64,000 nt of DNA from VRUE01 sp963774405 (GTDB lineage Bacteria > Actinomycetota > Thermoleophilia > Solirubrobacterales > 70-9). Within the stretch, counting starts at the first letter, position 1; each line of letters begins with the position of its first letter. The DNA lies in the NCBI GenBank assembly GCA_963774405.1, contig CAVZEV010000005.1, positions 1,012,577 through 1,076,576 of the forward strand, given 5' to 3'. Positions 63,832 to 64,000 of this stretch are shown here, one piece after another. The position numbers were made by a program, and so were the translations under genes. The notes beneath the pieces were generated by a model. That model searched no databases and was not told where the DNA came from. It was given only the letters and a program-made list of their open reading frames with translations.

Positions 63832-64000
63832 GTGCTCCTCGCGGCCGACGTCGGCAACACCCAAACGCATCTCGGCGCCTTCGAGGGCGAGCGCCTGGTC
63901 GAGCACTGGCGCTTCCAGACCCGTTCGGGCGCGACCGGCGACGAGCTGGCGGAGCGGATCAGCGGCCTCTTCGGCCTCTGCGACATGTCCTTCGCCGAGA
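63832..64000 (+). CDS. coaX: Type III pantothenate kinase, N-terminal part (cut by window edge)
   Basis: GTG 63832 opens MLLAADVGNTQTHLGAFEGE, then RLVEHWRFQTR, the phosphate-binding start of the type III pantothenate kinase fold (DVGNT holds the first Asp). It phosphorylates pantothenate for coenzyme A. The frame continues past base 64000. The position after the fol genes is common in this group of bacteria. Confidence 0.85.
   Translation, partial: MLLAADVGNTQTHLGAFEGERLVEHWRFQTRSGATGDELAERISGLFGLCDMSFAE

Overview
This 64-kb window is very GC-rich and densely coded, with many GTG/TTG starts, 4-base gene overlaps and overlapping convergent genes. It has an actinobacterial-type integration host factor, class III glutamine synthetase, Amt and PII, F420/flavin-type LLM oxidoreductase, P450, lipoproteins and an ftsH-folP-folB-folK-coaX run. 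Together these suggest a Gram-positive, high-GC actinobacterium. Several small families look like those of deep-branching Thermoleophilia (Solirubrobacterales); that placement is inference from gene content, not from a marker gene. No rRNA, tRNA, CRISPR array or phage was found. No stretch longer than about 300 bases lacks a gene or a mobile element.

Layout. 1-0.5 kb: 3' end of an ISL3-type transposase. 0.5-7 kb: mIHF, a divergent alpha-oxoamine synthase/GNAT pair that may make sphingoid bases and ceramides, a 3-methyladenine DNA glycosylase, and a PAS-GAF-GGDEF-EAL protein. 7-10.7 kb: an ABC importer of ThiYXZ type and a TauE/SafE exporter. 10.7-13.3 kb: a restriction-modification cassette (m5C methyltransferase, PmeII-like endonuclease, Vsr). 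13.3-19.1 kb: Rrf2 regulator, small membrane proteins, VWA/MoxR pair, lipoprotein, Ca2+/H+ exchanger. 19.1-21.1 kb: HigBA-type and MazEF-type toxin-antitoxin loci around bcp. 22-32 kb: acyl-CoA dehydrogenase, BipA/TypA, cold-shock protein, secreted subtilase-like protein, RecD2 helicase, TetR regulator. 33-38.6 kb: LLM oxidoreductase, RlmN, P450, phosphoesterase, collagen-like protein. 38.8-41.5 kb: an ISL3 element carrying an IS3 element inside its transposase gene. 41.5-50.8 kb: glutamine synthetase III, a fused 3-hydroxyacyl-CoA dehydrogenase/enoyl-CoA hydratase, sirtuin, Amt, LysR, UspA. 50.8-57.6 kb: HAD hydrolase, a long secreted cell-wall hydrolase, phosphorylase, PII and a MerR-HTH/cyclase fusion. 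57.7-64 kb: tilS-hpt-ftsH, then folP-folB-folK, a broken GST-like gene and the start of coaX.

How genes work together. glnA-III, Amt and PII are a nitrogen-assimilation set, although PII is not linked to Amt and lacks the modifiable T-loop tyrosine. The acyl-CoA dehydrogenase and the fused HAD/ECH enzyme are fatty-acid beta-oxidation steps. folP-folB-folK make the pterin part of folate. tilS-hpt-ftsH is a widely conserved order.

Quality note. Six reading frames are broken by a single small indel (near 5063, 20765, 21487, 40570, 48505 and 63530). Five of the six are restored by adding one base. Several lie in homopolymers, so assembly error is as likely as true decay, and the frameshifted genes are annotated with that caveat.
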